Source: an uncultured Lachnospiraceae bacterium
GTDB taxonomy: Bacteria; Bacillota; Clostridia; Lachnospirales; Lachnospiraceae
Direction: 5' to 3'
DNA length: 47,681 nucleotides
NCBI GenBank assembly: GCA_947566645.1
Contig: CANOKL010000029.1
Coordinates: forward strand, 1-47,681
In this document: piece after piece, positions 8,667 to 18,900 of the stretch
Layout: each line of letters begins with the position of its first letter
Numbering within the stretch: the first letter of the stretch is position 1
The notes under the pieces: generated by a model
What the model was told of the DNA's origin: nothing
Seen by the model: only the letters and a program-made list of their open reading frames with translations
Database searches by the model: none
Made by a program: the position numbers and the translations under genes

Positions 8667-9667
8667 CACTCTTCTTTCCTATTTCTCAAATGCACTTTTA
8701 ATGTTTCTGGAAAACTTGCTGTTATCTTTTCCACACTCTTATCCTGTATATAATATTCATTCAATACCTTCTTTGAATACTTATATATCTTATCATTTGT
8801 CATAGAGACCAACAATTGCGTGTAGTATCTTTCCCAGCTTTCATGCTCTTTAGCCTCAATATAATCCGAAGGAGACTCCAAAATTTCAAATAATTCTTTT
8901 GACCAGATCAGACCAGATCTCAAAACCAAGTATTCAAATGATTCCGGCATCCAGATCGAAATTCTCTGCTCTAACCTTGCCGCAAAATATTCCAGGCAGT
9001 TTTCAATCATTGCCCCAAATGCCGCACCATCAACAATAATCAGCATGTCTCCTTTCTGTATTCCCTGAATTACGCACAGCACATTACTATTTCCGCCTGC
9101 ACTTATAACTTTGCTCTGATCAAATAAGTGTGCAAAAAACTGGTATCCTGAATTACTGTCCTCCGTTACAACAACATCCATCCTGTTATTTCCGATTACC
9201 GGATAGTTACTGTACAATTCTTTGAATTGGTGATAGGACTCTTTTACATTTGTGTGCTTTCCATCCGTTATAATCTCGTAGATTTCATGTATGCTATAAG
9301 GAAGCATATTAAAAGGGGCACGGTTAACCAGGACAAAATAATTTCCCGAGCTTCTTACAAACCTTGCAAATTCCTCTGAAAATACGAAATTATTATTTTC
9401 TTCGATAAAAATGACTGTATTTTCTAACGGGTACAACATATCCTGCCATGTGCGCCCTACCTCATGCCTCAGATAAACATAATAATTGCTGTCCGTAGCC
9501 ACTGAGTAACCTGACTCTCTTCCAACACGCAGATACTCATACAACATATGCAAAAGGGTCGTTTTTCCTGTCGCGCTGTCTCCCTTTATTACAGTAATAT
9601 TTCTTCTTATTGTAAATTCGAATAACAACCGCTTACTTTTGACTCTAAAATAATATCTACCCTTCAT
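8666..9667 (-). CDS. P-loop NTPase paired with a DUF4869 protein
   Basis: About 333 residues from ATG 9667 (an upstream start at 9697 lies further inside the preceding gene). A Walker A motif GDSATGKTT sits at residues 29-37, close to the N-terminus, and an acidic VIFIEENNN about 70 residues later may act as Walker B. No helicase or transporter signature is seen. Starting at 9667, it overlaps the end of the DUF4869 gene by 11 nt, the arrangement of translationally coupled partners. The predicted protein is cytosolic. Function unknown; a small ATPase with a dedicated partner suggests a regulatory or defence-type pair, but that is inference. Confidence 0.75.
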   Translation of the reverse strand: MKGRYYFRVKSKRLLFEFTIRRNITVIKGDSATGKTTLLHMLYEYLRVGRESGYSVATDSNYYVYLRHEVGRTWQDMLYPLENTVIFIEENNNFVFSEEFARFVRSSGNYFVLVNRAPFNMLPYSIHEIYEIITDGKHTNVKESYHQFKELYSNYPVIGNNRMDVVVTEDSNSGYQFFAHLFDQSKVISAGGNSNVLCVIQGIQKGDMLIIVDGAAFGAMIENCLEYFAARLEQRISIWMPESFEYLVLRSGLIWSKELFEILESPSDYIEAKEHESWERYYTQLLVSMTNDKIYKYSKKVLNEYYIQDKSVEKITASFPETLKVHLRNRKEE

Positions 9668-10109
9668 CCTGTAAAGCCTCCGCCTCAAGGAGCCCATTCA
9701 CATATTCGGCCTGATTATGGACAATTTTCCCGGTATTCATTATTTTTATTTCAAACTGTCCCTCTAAATGGAATATATGATGTAGATACACGGTTAAATC
9801 TTTCATCCCGGCAATTTTCAAAACCCATTTTGCACAATTGTTCCCACAGTTAGACAGATTATAAATAAACGAATCATCCTTCAGCATCAAAATCAGAACC
9901 TTTACGCCTCCGGACAGCTCTTTCGGCGTAATTGCGCCTAAAACAGGACTTTCAATAATGTGTGCACTGACTACCACAGAATGGTCAACATCCCGGATCA
10001 TCTCTTTCACAAGCTCATCTTCAATCCACTCATCCTCATAAACATTATCAAAATATGACGGTGCATCATTCATATACTCTGTTCCGCTATAATACCATAT
10101 TTTCAGCAT
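9657..10109 (-). CDS. DUF4869 domain-containing protein
   Basis: 150 residues from ATG 10109, which follows a strong AGGAGG 6 nt upstream. The frame is open further upstream but has no ribosome binding site there. MLKIWYYSG at the start, DNVYEDEWIEDELVKEMIRD, and IESPVLGAITPKELSGGVKV are typical of DUF4869, a small Firmicutes family without known function. It is the first gene of a two-gene unit with the P-loop NTPase and ends 11 nt inside it. The gap to the beta-galactosidase upstream is 74 bp, so the three genes may share a transcript. Confidence 0.8.
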   Translation of the reverse strand: MLKIWYYSGTEYMNDAPSYFDNVYEDEWIEDELVKEMIRDVDHSVVVSAHIIESPVLGAITPKELSGGVKVLILMLKDDSFIYNLSNCGNNCAKWVLKIAGMKDLTVYLHHIFHLEGQFEIKIMNTGKIVHNQAEYVNGLLEAEALQDEG

Positions 10110-10183
10110 TGCACTCCTCCTATATTTCCGGCAAACGGGTAACTGCAGAGGCAGACCAAACCCGATAAGCCTCCTGGCTGAAA

Positions 10184-12214
10184 TTACTGCTTCTGCGAAG
10201 GAGGGCATTTGGGACAGCATACCACCCTGACATCGTATTTCTTCAGCATCTCCCCTTCTGTGAGAATGCTTCCTGTCAGCAGATTCTTCATTCCTCCAAA
10301 TACTTTGGGAAGCGGAAGCTCTTCGTCCTTAAAGTTCAGGACAAAGTAAAGGTCTTCCTTATCTGTCACTCTTTTTGTCACTTCAAGCCTGGTCTCCTCT
10401 TCAATAACCGGTGTGATTCCGGCCCTGTCACACATAAGCTCTAATACCCTCCCAAGAGCTTCCTCTGACAAAACTGATCCCACATAACAGGTACAGCCCT
10501 TTCCGAAATTATTTTCCGTAACTGCAGGTGTTCCTGCGTAGAAATCGCTTCCATACTGTGCGATGTCTCTTGCGCCCTCCAGGTGAATAATATCACACAG
10601 CATACTGCACTGTCCCCTTAATCCGTCCTTAAATACAATCTCATTGCTCTGTTCCGGAGCCAGTGCATCAATCTCCTCTGCCCAGATACCTGCAAGCTTC
10701 CTGAGCGGTCCCGGGTATCCTCCAAGATACACATTATCGGACTGGTCCACAATACCGCTCATGACGCCTGTCACGAGGGTGCCGCCTGCCGCTACATATT
10801 CCTCAAGTGCCTCTGCCACACCTTCTTTTACCATATACAGCACAGGCGCCGCCACCAGATCATATTTTCCAAGGTCTGCATCCACAGGTATCATGTCCAC
10901 TGCAATATTCTTATGATAAAAATATTCGTAAAACCGGAAAATCTGATCCACATACGTCAGATCTTTATTGGGTCCGCTTGTGTACTCCAGTGCCCAGTAG
11001 TTATCCCAGTCGAACATAATCCCGACTTTGACTTCATTTCTGGATCCGGAGATTGTTCCCCCTACTCTCTTTAATTCCTCTCCAAGTTGTGAAATCTCTC
11101 TGAATACTCTCGTATTCTCAGAGCCTGCATGTTCAATCACCGCCCCGTGGAATTTCTCACATCCTCCCACGGATCTCCGAAGCTGGAAAAACTGAATCGT
11201 ATCCGCACCATGGGCAATCGTCTGATAGCTCTGTGCACGCATCTGCCCCGGTCTTTTCAGGGAATTATAAGGCTGCCAGTTCTGCTGGCTCGGCGTCTGC
11301 TCCATCAGCATAAAAGGCGCATCCTTAAGTCCCCGCATTAAGTCATGGCTCATGGCCGTTCTGCTCCACGGAGTATCATAACTCGGATAGTTGTCCCAGG
11401 AGACAATATCCATCTCCTTCGCCCATTTAAAATAATCCAGCCCCTTAAAGGTTCCCATCAGGTTCGTGGTAACCGGAGTATCCTTGTCATACTGCCGGAT
11501 CGCATCCCGCTCCGCCTTGAAGTTATTCAGAATACTGTCTGAATTGAACCTCATATAATCAATCGAAATTCCTGCGAATGCCGTCTTATCGCCCTCCAGC
11601 CCCTCGCTGAGGGCATTGGGCAGTACAACCTCGTCCCAGTCGTAGATGGTATGTCCCCAAAATGCAAGATTCCATGCCTGGTTCAGTGCCTCTATTGTCT
11701 TATACTTCTTCCTGAGCCAGACGCGGAATGCCTTCTCACAGTTCTCACAATAGCACTCTCCGCCGTATTCATTATTCACATGCCAGCACACCACATTCTC
11801 ATTACTCCCATAGCGCTCTGCAAGCCTTGCTGCAAGCTCCCTGCTGAAGTGCTGGTAAACCGGACTATTGGGACAGGCATTGTGCCGCTGCCCGAATTTA
11901 TGGCGGCGCCCTTCATAATCAGTCCTTGCCACCTCTGGATAGCACTTTACCATCCATGCCGGAAGAGCCGCTGTGGAGGTAGCCAGCACAATCTGCTTTC
12001 CTTCCCTTGTCAGCATATCCACAATATCATCTAGCTCGCTGAAATCATACGTCTCCTCTGACGGCTGAATCTTCGCCCAGGAAAAAACATTAATCGTAGC
12101 ACTGTTGATCCCTGCCTTGTTAAACAGCTCCATATCCTTCTGCCATATGTCCCTGGGCCATTGCTCTGGATTATAGTCTCCGCCATATAACATCTCTTTA
12201 AATCTTACACTCAT
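10184..12214 (-). CDS. Beta-galactosidase, glycoside hydrolase family 42
   Basis: 676 residues from ATG 12214 (MSVRFKEMLYGGDYNPEQWP), the usual opening for GH42, about 10 nt behind AAGGGGA. Residues that would precede it in the open frame are not family-like. The acid/base Glu149 lies in HVNNEYGGECYC and the nucleophile Glu305 in FMLMEQTPSQQNW. Cys114, Cys154, Cys156 and Cys159 form the zinc cluster known in the family. There is no signal peptide, so it should act inside the cell on imported galactosides or plant-oligosaccharide fragments. No sugar transporter is adjacent. The C-terminal trimer-forming and beta domains are present by length. Confidence 0.93.
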   Translation of the reverse strand: MSVRFKEMLYGGDYNPEQWPRDIWQKDMELFNKAGINSATINVFSWAKIQPSEETYDFSELDDIVDMLTREGKQIVLATSTAALPAWMVKCYPEVARTDYEGRRHKFGQRHNACPNSPVYQHFSRELAARLAERYGSNENVVCWHVNNEYGGECYCENCEKAFRVWLRKKYKTIEALNQAWNLAFWGHTIYDWDEVVLPNALSEGLEGDKTAFAGISIDYMRFNSDSILNNFKAERDAIRQYDKDTPVTTNLMGTFKGLDYFKWAKEMDIVSWDNYPSYDTPWSRTAMSHDLMRGLKDAPFMLMEQTPSQQNWQPYNSLKRPGQMRAQSYQTIAHGADTIQFFQLRRSVGGCEKFHGAVIEHAGSENTRVFREISQLGEELKRVGGTISGSRNEVKVGIMFDWDNYWALEYTSGPNKDLTYVDQIFRFYEYFYHKNIAVDMIPVDADLGKYDLVAAPVLYMVKEGVAEALEEYVAAGGTLVTGVMSGIVDQSDNVYLGGYPGPLRKLAGIWAEEIDALAPEQSNEIVFKDGLRGQCSMLCDIIHLEGARDIAQYGSDFYAGTPAVTENNFGKGCTCYVGSVLSEEALGRVLELMCDRAGITPVIEEETRLEVTKRVTDKEDLYFVLNFKDEELPLPKVFGGMKNLLTGSILTEGEMLKKYDVRVVCCPKCPPSQKQ

Positions 12215-12355
12215 AATAACTCTGTCCCCTTCCATGATCATTGCTCCGAATGCCGTGCAGAGATGCACGGCTCCGTAAATGGTAACCATTTCCGTTCATT
12301 ATAATACACTTTTGCCAATAATTGTATAAAATAATAAAATAAAAATTATAATATT

Positions 12356-12402
12356 TGGAAAATGGGTTACTGTTCACTCCGTAACCAGTAACCCATTTTC
12401 CA
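12356..12402. terminator. 17-bp-arm palindrome between genes
   Basis: Arms ggaaaatgggttactg and cagtaacccattttcc are exact complements around a 13-base centre that itself contains ttcactccgtaac. On the minus strand it lies downstream of the 12473-12793 gene and could terminate it; the T-run is weak. The centre and inner arms resemble the gttactattcac repeat family. Confidence 0.65.
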
Positions 12403-12472
12403 GATTCAATATTGACTTTCCCGCAGCGTAACGGTTTAAAAAGTCTATTTTTCAATTTTATTCAAGCAACGA

Positions 12473-12793
12473 TTATTGATTTAAGTCCTCACTAATCATA
12501 CGGTCAATACTCTCTATATTTTTTTGTCCGTAATTTGCTTTAGATAACTCATAATTCAATCTCTCTACTAATGCATCATTCTGCGCCTTTATTTCATTCA
12601 AATACTGTAAAGTTTTTTCTCCTGAAATAAAACTGTAAATAAAAGAACCCATAGCTAAAATGATTGAAACAACAGTTGATATTATTCCTATCATTGAAGC
12701 CCAATCCTTATCGCAAAAACCTAAGATAATTGAGAAGAATACCAACACGGTTCCTAATATAGTCAATATCCAAAAGCATTTCTTTAAATCCAT
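12473..12793 (-). CDS. Small two-helix membrane protein with coiled-coil tail
   Basis: 106 residues from ATG 12793 (a GTG start at 12844 would overlap the preceding gene). Two membrane helices come early: CFWILTILGTVLVFFSIILG and an IGIISTVVSIILAMGSFIYSF segment, joined by a short charged loop. A cytosolic helical tail of about 45 residues follows and ends in NYGQKNIESIDRMISED. That last stretch is nearly the same as the N-terminus of the small protein at 13531-13719, two genes upstream in the same unit. Not recognised as a named family. Two helices plus coiled coil is a layout also found in membrane effectors of defence cassettes, but this is only an analogy. Confidence 0.65.
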   Translation of the reverse strand: MDLKKCFWILTILGTVLVFFSIILGFCDKDWASMIGIISTVVSIILAMGSFIYSFISGEKTLQYLNEIKAQNDALVERLNYELSKANYGQKNIESIDRMISEDLNQ

Positions 12794-12810
12794 ATCCTTA
12801 CCTGCTCTCT

Positions 12811-13515
12811 TTATGTATTCCAATGCGATCCAGTAAGTCCCCACGCCGGATGAAATGTATATGCTTCTAATATATGTTCAATTACTTTAGGAGCAATCGC
12901 ACGATATGAGAGATAATAAATAAACTTATCAAACATCTTATTTTTCATATCTTCAAAATCATCAAAAACCAACTTATTATCATCCACTTTCTGAATCTTT
13001 TTATAATCTCCCATCTTGCAAACTTCTTTATTAAAATCAAATATGTAAGTCAAAGCAAATTGTGCAGCTACATATTCATTTATATGCTTAAGTTGCCACG
13101 CAAAACGCCGGCACTCTTCTTTCATATCCTCTTCTGAAATATTTTGTATATTTTGAGTCTTTACAAATTCCAAACGAAAATCTTCTGGAAAATGTGTACT
13201 TATTGGTTTATGTCGTAAAAACCAATATGTAAGGTATGCCGCTATTTTAAATGCATTCGGCTCTTCCACAGAATTATTGTCACTATTGACTATTTTTCTC
13301 ATGCCAATAACAGCATCTACAACTGTTTCTTCTAATAAGGAAAAATTCATAAAAAATTGAATGGGAGATTCTTTACTCATCTTCGCTTGCATCTCATCTA
13401 AAACGTCAACATATGCATCACGAAGATTTATCTCCCATTCTCTCATACGTTGCCTTGTAAATACTTTTTCATCAGCAACATCTACAAAGCCAAAGTACAC
13501 CGGATTCTTTTGCAT
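12811..13515 (-). CDS. Hypothetical protein, middle gene of AT-rich cassette
   Basis: 234 residues, not recognised. It is alpha-helical in character, cytosolic, rich in Phe/Tyr and charged residues, with no signal peptide or membrane segment and no obvious catalytic motif. It starts at ATG 13515, 15 bp after the stop of the small upstream gene, and ends 17 bp before the start of the membrane protein, so all three are probably one transcript. Base composition is clearly more AT-rich than the flanking beta-galactosidase and tuf genes, which suggests horizontal gain. Confidence 0.65.
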   Translation of the reverse strand: MQKNPVYFGFVDVADEKVFTRQRMREWEINLRDAYVDVLDEMQAKMSKESPIQFFMNFSLLEETVVDAVIGMRKIVNSDNNSVEEPNAFKIAAYLTYWFLRHKPISTHFPEDFRLEFVKTQNIQNISEEDMKEECRRFAWQLKHINEYVAAQFALTYIFDFNKEVCKMGDYKKIQKVDDNKLVFDDFEDMKNKMFDKFIYYLSYRAIAPKVIEHILEAYTFHPAWGLTGSHWNT

Positions 13516-13530
13516 TGTTTAATTCCCCCA

Positions 13531-13719
13531 TTATCTAACCAGTGATTTTGCACATTTTCTGCGACTTTCTTTTGTTATCTCAACTGGATTATGGGAGTTC
13601 GTTTGAACCATGGTGTAAGTCCTCTGCAAAAAATCACAGCTTTCTCCATCATCAGACAGAAATTTATCAATTGCTTCAATATTTTTTTTGCCGTAATTTA
13701 TCAACTTATCGTTCTCCAT
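13531..13719 (-). CDS. Small hypothetical protein, first gene of cassette
   Basis: 62 residues from ATG 13719, 6 nt behind AAGGGAG, a convincing start. The N-terminus INYGKKNIEAIDKFLSDD matches the C-terminal end of the membrane protein two genes downstream (ANYGQKNIESIDRMISED). The rest is polar and basic at the end (ESRRKCAKSLVR). No known family recognised. The shared motif suggests that both proteins contact the same partner or each other. Confidence 0.6.
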   Translation of the reverse strand: MENDKLINYGKKNIEAIDKFLSDDGESCDFLQRTYTMVQTNSHNPVEITKESRRKCAKSLVR

Positions 13720-13823
13720 TGTACACTCCCTTCAGCATAAAAATGCTATTTTTTTTAATATAGCATACATTTATGTCCTAAATCAATATATTTGTGTTAA
13801 CTCTTTACTTAATTTTGTTTAAT

Positions 13824-13885
13824 CGTTACTATTCACAGGTCAGAAATACTCAGTTCAGCGCATTCCTGAGCTGTGAATAGTAACG
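13824..13885. repeat. Palindromic element, gttactattcac family
   Basis: Perfect 15-bp arms cgttactattcacag and ctgtgaatagtaacg are separated by about 32 bases. It lies in the non-coding stretch 13720-14091 between the three-gene cassette and tuf. The rest of that stretch shows only the tuf terminator region (14004-14070). Confidence 0.75.
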
Positions 13886-14003
13886 TTTAATCTTTAGCAT
13901 TTGCAAATTCTTAGATTTTATTACATCCTCTTTTGCAATTAGTGTTATACACACTCTATAAACATTTATGTCATCATTCCGCTTTGCGGCTGCGGTTGGC
14001 GCG

Positions 14004-14070
14004 ATATCCACGGCAGATTTCATCGGCCGTGGATATAAAAGAGGCTTCCAGAAAAGCTTCCAGAAGCCCC
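14004..14070 (-). terminator. tuf terminator with second hairpin
   Basis: On the minus strand, downstream of tuf, a hairpin (GGGGCTTCTGGAAGC with GAAGCCTC) is followed by TTTTAT. A second hairpin lies just beyond it (14004-14036; atatccacggc and gccgtggatat). The first is a standard intrinsic terminator for the str operon; the second may be a backup. Confidence 0.75.
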
Positions 14071-14091
14071 ATAAATTCAATGAATTTATAA

Positions 14092-15279
14092 TTACTCGAT
14101 GATAGTAGCCACACGGCCAGAACCTACTGTACGACCACCCTCACGAATAGCGAATGTAAGTCCCTGCTCCATAGCTACTGGATGAATCAGCTCAACTGAC
14201 ATCTCTACGTTATCGCCAGGCATACACATCTCTACGCCCTCTGGAAGGTTGCAGACACCTGTAACGTCTGTTGTTCTGAAATAGAACTGCGGTCTGTAGT
14301 TGTTGAAGAACGGTGTATGACGTCCACCCTCGTCCTTTGTCAGAACGTAAACCTGAGCTGTAAACTTGTGATGACACTTAACTGTACCTGGTTTAATCAG
14401 AACCTGACCTCTCTCGATCTCTGTTCTCTGAACACCACGGAGAAGAGCACCGATGTTATCACCAGCCTGAGCCTCGTCAAGCAGCTTACGGAACATCTCA
14501 ACACCTGTTACAACAGTCTTTCTTGTCTCCTCATGGATACCGATGATCTCTACTTCATCAGATACATGAAGAACACCACGCTCTACTCTACCGGTAGCAA
14601 CTGTTCCACGGCCTGTGATAGAGAATACGTCCTCTACAGGCATCAGGAACGGCTGATCTGTTGCACGCTGCGGATCCGGAATATAATCATCAACTGTAGC
14701 CATAAGCTCCATGATCTTATCTCCCCACTCTCCATCCGGCTCTTCAAGAGCTTTCAGAGCGGAACCTTTGATGATCGGGCAGTCTGTGAACTCATATTCC
14801 TCTAACTGCTCTGTAACTTCCATCTCAACCAGCTCAATAAGCTCGTCATCGTCTACCATATCACACTTGTTAAGGAATACAACGATATACGGAACACCTA
14901 CCTGACGGGAAAGCAGGATGTGCTCTTTTGTCTGAGCCATAACACCGTCAGTAGCAGCAACTACAAGGATCGCGCCGTCCATCTGAGCAGCACCAGTGAT
15001 CATGTTCTTAACGTAGTCAGCATGTCCCGGGCAGTCAACGTGAGCATAGTGACGCTTATCTGTCTCATACTCAACGTGTGCTGTAGAAATTGTAATACCA
15101 CGCTCTCTCTCTTCCGGAGCCTTGTCGATATTATCAAATGCTACTTCTGCATTACCTGCTACTCTCTGGGACAGAACCTTGGTGATAGCAGCTGTCAAAG
15201 TTGTTTTACCATGGTCAACGTGACCGATGGTACCGATATTACAATGCGGTTTTGTTCTTTCAAATTTAGCTTTTGCCAT
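14092..15279 (-). CDS. tuf: Translation elongation factor Tu
   Basis: 395 residues, full length. EF-Tu is the GTPase that delivers aminoacyl-tRNA to the ribosome. Visible motifs are GHVDHGKTT (P-loop), [15 protein letters not shown] and the C-terminal [13 protein letters not shown] 15279 follows AAGGAGG. It is the last gene of the rpsL-rpsG-fusA-tuf group and is separated from fusA by a 194-bp gap that holds a palindrome, so partly independent expression is possible. Codon use is strongly biased, as expected for a highly expressed gene. Confidence 0.98.
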   Translation of the reverse strand: MAKAKFERTKPHCNIGTIGHVDHGKTTLTAAITKVLSQRVAGNAEVAFDNIDKAPEERERGITISTAHVEYETDKRHYAHVDCPGHADYVKNMITGAAQMDGAILVVAATDGVMAQTKEHILLSRQVGVPYIVVFLNKCDMVDDDELIELVEMEVTEQLEEYEFTDCPIIKGSALKALEEPDGEWGDKIMELMATVDDYIPDPQRATDQPFLMPVEDVFSITGRGTVATGRVERGVLHVSDEVEIIGIHEETRKTVVTGVEMFRKLLDEAQAGDNIGALLRGVQRTEIERGQVLIKPGTVKCHHKFTAQVYVLTKDEGGRHTPFFNNYRPQFYFRTTDVTGVCNLPEGVEMCMPGDNVEMSVELIHPVAMEQGLTFAIREGGRTVGSGRVATIIE

Positions 15280-15420
15280 TTTGAATATCCTCCTTATAAT
15301 AGCGCCTTCTAAGGCAATTTTTGAATTTTTACGTTTGCTCGGCTAACATTGATTATATTTCAAATCCGAATGTTTTTCAAGCCCTTTTCCTATTTAATTG
15401 CGTGAATTCTTCATTTTATT

Positions 15421-15451
15421 GTTATTCATGGACTGACTGTCCGAAAATAAC
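15421..15451. repeat. Hairpin in fusA-tuf gap
   Basis: gttattcatggac and gtccgaaaataac face each other around five bases, about 20 bases after the fusA stop. It may set the relative levels of fusA and tuf by partial termination or mRNA stabilisation. It also loosely resembles the gttactattcac palindromes. Confidence 0.5.
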
Positions 15452-15473
15452 AGTGGAATTCATCTATATTATA

Positions 15474-17588
15474 CTAATTTTTATTCGACAGTACCTTTTC
15501 CTGTACAGACTTCGGAACCTGCTCGTATTTTTCGAAGAACATGGAGTAATTTCCACGTCCCTGTGTCCTGGAACGAAGGTCTGTTGAATATCCGAACATC
15601 TCGGAGAGCGGTACATATCCGCGTACGATCTTTCCTCCGCCAAGGTCATCCATGCCTTCAATACGGCCGCGGCGTGAATTGATATCGCCGATTACATCAC
15701 CCATATACTCTTCTGGCATGGTTACTTCCACCTTCATGATTGGCTCAAGAAGTACCGGGTCAGCCTTCTTCATGGCATCCTTAAATGCCAGCGAACCTGC
15801 AATGTGGAATGCCATCTCGCTTGAATCGACTTCATGGTAGGATCCGTCATATACATTCGCCTTAACGCCCACAACCGGGAATCCTCCGAGAATACCGGAC
15901 TGCATAGCATCCTCAATACCTTCTCCGATCTTCGGGATATACTCCTTCGGAATCGCTCCTCCGACTACCGTAGACTCGAAGAAGAAGGTCTCCTCACCAT
16001 TTACATCCATTGGCTCAAACTTAACCTTACAATGTCCATACTGTCCGCGTCCGCCTGACTGCTTCGCGTACTTGCTGTCCACATCAACTGCTTTTGTAAA
16101 TGCTTCCTTATATGCAACCTGCGGAGCACCTACATTCGCCTCTACCTTGAACTCACGCAGAAGCCTGTCAACGATAATCTCCAGGTGAAGCTCGCCCATA
16201 CCGGCGATAATCGTCTGTCCTGTCTCCTGGTCAGTGTGTGCACGGAAGGTCGGATCCTCCTCTGCAAGCTTCGCAAGAGATTCTCCAAGCTTGCCCTGGG
16301 AAGCCTTTGTCTTTGGCTCAATCGCCAACTCAATAACCGGCTCCGGGAATTCCATGGATTCCAGAATTACCGGGTGCTGCTCGTCACAGATCGTATCACC
16401 TGTTGTAGTGATCTTAAATCCAATTGCAGCCGCGATATCACCGGAATACACCTTGGAAAGCTCTTCCCTCTTATTCGCGTGCATCTGAAGGATACGTCCT
16501 ACACGCTCCTTCTTACCCTTTGTCGCATTGAGTACATAAGAACCAGAGTTCATTGTACCCGAGTAAACTCTGAAGTATGCAAGCTTACCTACGAACGGGT
16601 CTGTCATAATCTTAAATGCAAGTGCCGAGAACGGCTCTTCATCAGAAGAATGTCTCTCAACCTCATTGCCATCCATGTCTGTTCCCTTGATTGCCGGAAT
16701 ATCTGTGGGAGCAGGCATATACTCCAGGACTGCGTCCAGAAGCTTCTGCACACCCTTGTTTCTGTAAGCTGAACCGCAGCATACAGGAACTGCCGTACAT
16801 TCACAGGTGGCTTTTCTCAATGCTGCCTTCATATCTTCTACAGATGGTTCATTTCCCTCAAGGTATTCCATCATCAGGTCATCATCCAGATCGCAGATCT
16901 TCTCTACCAGATCAGAACGGTAAAGCTCTGCATCATCCTTCATATCATCCGGGATGTCTACAATAGAGATGTCATCGCCCTTATCATCATTATAAATGTA
17001 AGCCTTCATCTCCATCAAATCAACAATTCCCTTAAAATCGTCTTCTTTGCCAATCGGCAGCTGAAGCACAATTGCGTTTTTCCCAAGCCTTGTCTTAATC
17101 TGATCAACGGCATTGAAGAAATCTGCACCAAGGATATCCATCTTATTAATAAATGCCATTCTTGGTACATTATATGTGTCTGCCTGGCGCCATACGTTTT
17201 CTGACTGCGGCTCAACACCGCCCTTTGCGCAGAATACACCAACGGCTCCATCCAGTACACGAAGCGAACGTTCAACCTCTACAGTAAAGTCTACATGTCC
17301 CGGAGTATCAATAATATTGATACGATGCTCTAATGCACCTGCTTTCGGTTTACAATTCTCTTCCAAAGTCCAGTGACAGGTTGTAGCTGCAGAAGTAATC
17401 GTGATACCTCTCTCCTGCTCCTGCTCCATCCAGTCCATGGTAGCAGTACCTTCATGAGTATCACCAATCTTATAGTTTACACCGGTATAATAAAGAATAC
17501 GTTCTGTAAGCGTAGTCTTCCCTGCATCAATATGAGCCATAATACCGATATTTCTTGTTCTGTCTAATGGATATTCTCTTTCAGCCAT
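15474..17588 (-). CDS. fusA: Translation elongation factor G
   Basis: 704 residues, the usual length. EF-G is the GTPase that drives ribosomal translocation. Motifs: [18 protein letters not shown] and NKMDILGAD in the G domain, and [12 protein letters not shown] in domain IV. It starts at ATG 17588, 8 bp after the rpsG stop, so the two are translated from one message. No unusual substitutions were noticed. Confidence 0.98.
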   Translation of the reverse strand: MAEREYPLDRTRNIGIMAHIDAGKTTLTERILYYTGVNYKIGDTHEGTATMDWMEQEQERGITITSAATTCHWTLEENCKPKAGALEHRINIIDTPGHVDFTVEVERSLRVLDGAVGVFCAKGGVEPQSENVWRQADTYNVPRMAFINKMDILGADFFNAVDQIKTRLGKNAIVLQLPIGKEDDFKGIVDLMEMKAYIYNDDKGDDISIVDIPDDMKDDAELYRSDLVEKICDLDDDLMMEYLEGNEPSVEDMKAALRKATCECTAVPVCCGSAYRNKGVQKLLDAVLEYMPAPTDIPAIKGTDMDGNEVERHSSDEEPFSALAFKIMTDPFVGKLAYFRVYSGTMNSGSYVLNATKGKKERVGRILQMHANKREELSKVYSGDIAAAIGFKITTTGDTICDEQHPVILESMEFPEPVIELAIEPKTKASQGKLGESLAKLAEEDPTFRAHTDQETGQTIIAGMGELHLEIIVDRLLREFKVEANVGAPQVAYKEAFTKAVDVDSKYAKQSGGRGQYGHCKVKFEPMDVNGEETFFFESTVVGGAIPKEYIPKIGEGIEDAMQSGILGGFPVVGVKANVYDGSYHEVDSSEMAFHIAGSLAFKDAMKKADPVLLEPIMKVEVTMPEEYMGDVIGDINSRRGRIEGMDDLGGGKIVRGYVPLSEMFGYSTDLRSRTQGRGNYSMFFEKYEQVPKSVQEKVLSNKN

Positions 17589-17596
17589 ATTGCCTC

Positions 17597-18193
<597 letters not shown>

Positions 18194-18247
18194 TTACTTC
18201 ATCATAGTTCTGTTTGTGAATATTTTTAAATGGCGGTTCTGTGAACC

Positions 18248-18670
18248 TTACTTCTTAGCGTCTTTCGGTCTCTTGGCGCCGTATTTTGAACGTGCCTGCC
18301 TTCTCTTAGCAACACCTGCTGTATCCAGTGTTCCTCTGATAATGTGGTATCTTGTACCAGGAAGATCCTTTACCCTTCCTCCACGGATCAGGACAACACT
18401 ATGCTCCTGAAGGTTGTGTCCTTCACCCGGAATATAGCTTGTAACCTCAATACCATTAGAAAGACGTACTCTGGCAATCTTTCTAAGCGCTGAGTTCGGC
18501 TTCTTTGGTGTAGCAGTCTTAACTGCTGTGCATACGCCCCTCTTCTGCGGTGCAGACTCATTGGTCGCTTTCTTTCTAAGAGAGTTGTAACCCTTCTGGA
18601 GAGCCGGAGCTGTAGACTTCTTCACAGATGTCTGACGTCCCTTTTTTACTAACTGGTTAAATGTTGGCAT
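18248..18670 (-). CDS. rpsL: 30S ribosomal protein S12
   Basis: 140 residues. S12 sits in the decoding centre. It has [11 protein letters not shown] and [12 protein letters not shown] with lysines at both positions where streptomycin-resistance changes arise, so it looks wild type. It is longer than the 124-residue E. coli protein because of an insert near residues 12-35, which is common in Firmicutes. ATG 18670 follows AGGAGGTG. It is the first gene of the str operon here. Confidence 0.97.
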   Translation of the reverse strand: MPTFNQLVKKGRQTSVKKSTAPALQKGYNSLRKKATNESAPQKRGVCTAVKTATPKKPNSALRKIARVRLSNGIEVTSYIPGEGHNLQEHSVVLIRGGRVKDLPGTRYHIIRGTLDTAGVAKRRQARSKYGAKRPKDAKK

Positions 18671-18767
18671 TCTCTTTCACCTCCTATGATTGTAATAAAT
18701 AAGTTGCATTCCTGTCTGAATGAATAAACGCGCAAAATAATAAGCGTTCTTTTTTGCACGCTAGATA

Positions 18768-18796
18768 AGTGTATTACGAAATTCCTTTATTGTCAA
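18768..18796 (-). promoter_or_regulatory. Promoter of the str operon
   Basis: The minus strand carries TTGACA, a 17-base spacer and TACACT, about 100 bases upstream of rpsL. The -35 is a perfect consensus and the spacing ideal, as expected for a ribosomal-protein operon. Confidence 0.8.
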
Positions 18797-18812
18797 GGGT
18801 TTTTCCGCATTT

Positions 18813-18860
18813 TTCAATTTGGGACGGGGTATTTTTAAAAATACCCCGTCCCAAATTGAA
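18813..18860. repeat. Second copy of the gggacgggg palindrome
   Basis: Perfect 48-bp palindrome ttcaatttgggacggggtat and its complement. The inner core is the same as at 8619-8666 apart from one compensated pair (c/g to t/a); the outer arms differ. It lies between the str operon promoter and the HD-domain gene and could terminate readthrough. Confidence 0.8.
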
Positions 18861-18900
18861 CAAATTGAATCGGGGCGCATTCTACGGCCCCCAATCGGAA

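Noticed and set aside
13850..14080. 76-codon minus-strand frame in the gap before tuf
   Set aside because: It runs through the palindrome and the tuf terminator hairpins, has no ribosome binding site and no protein-like composition.
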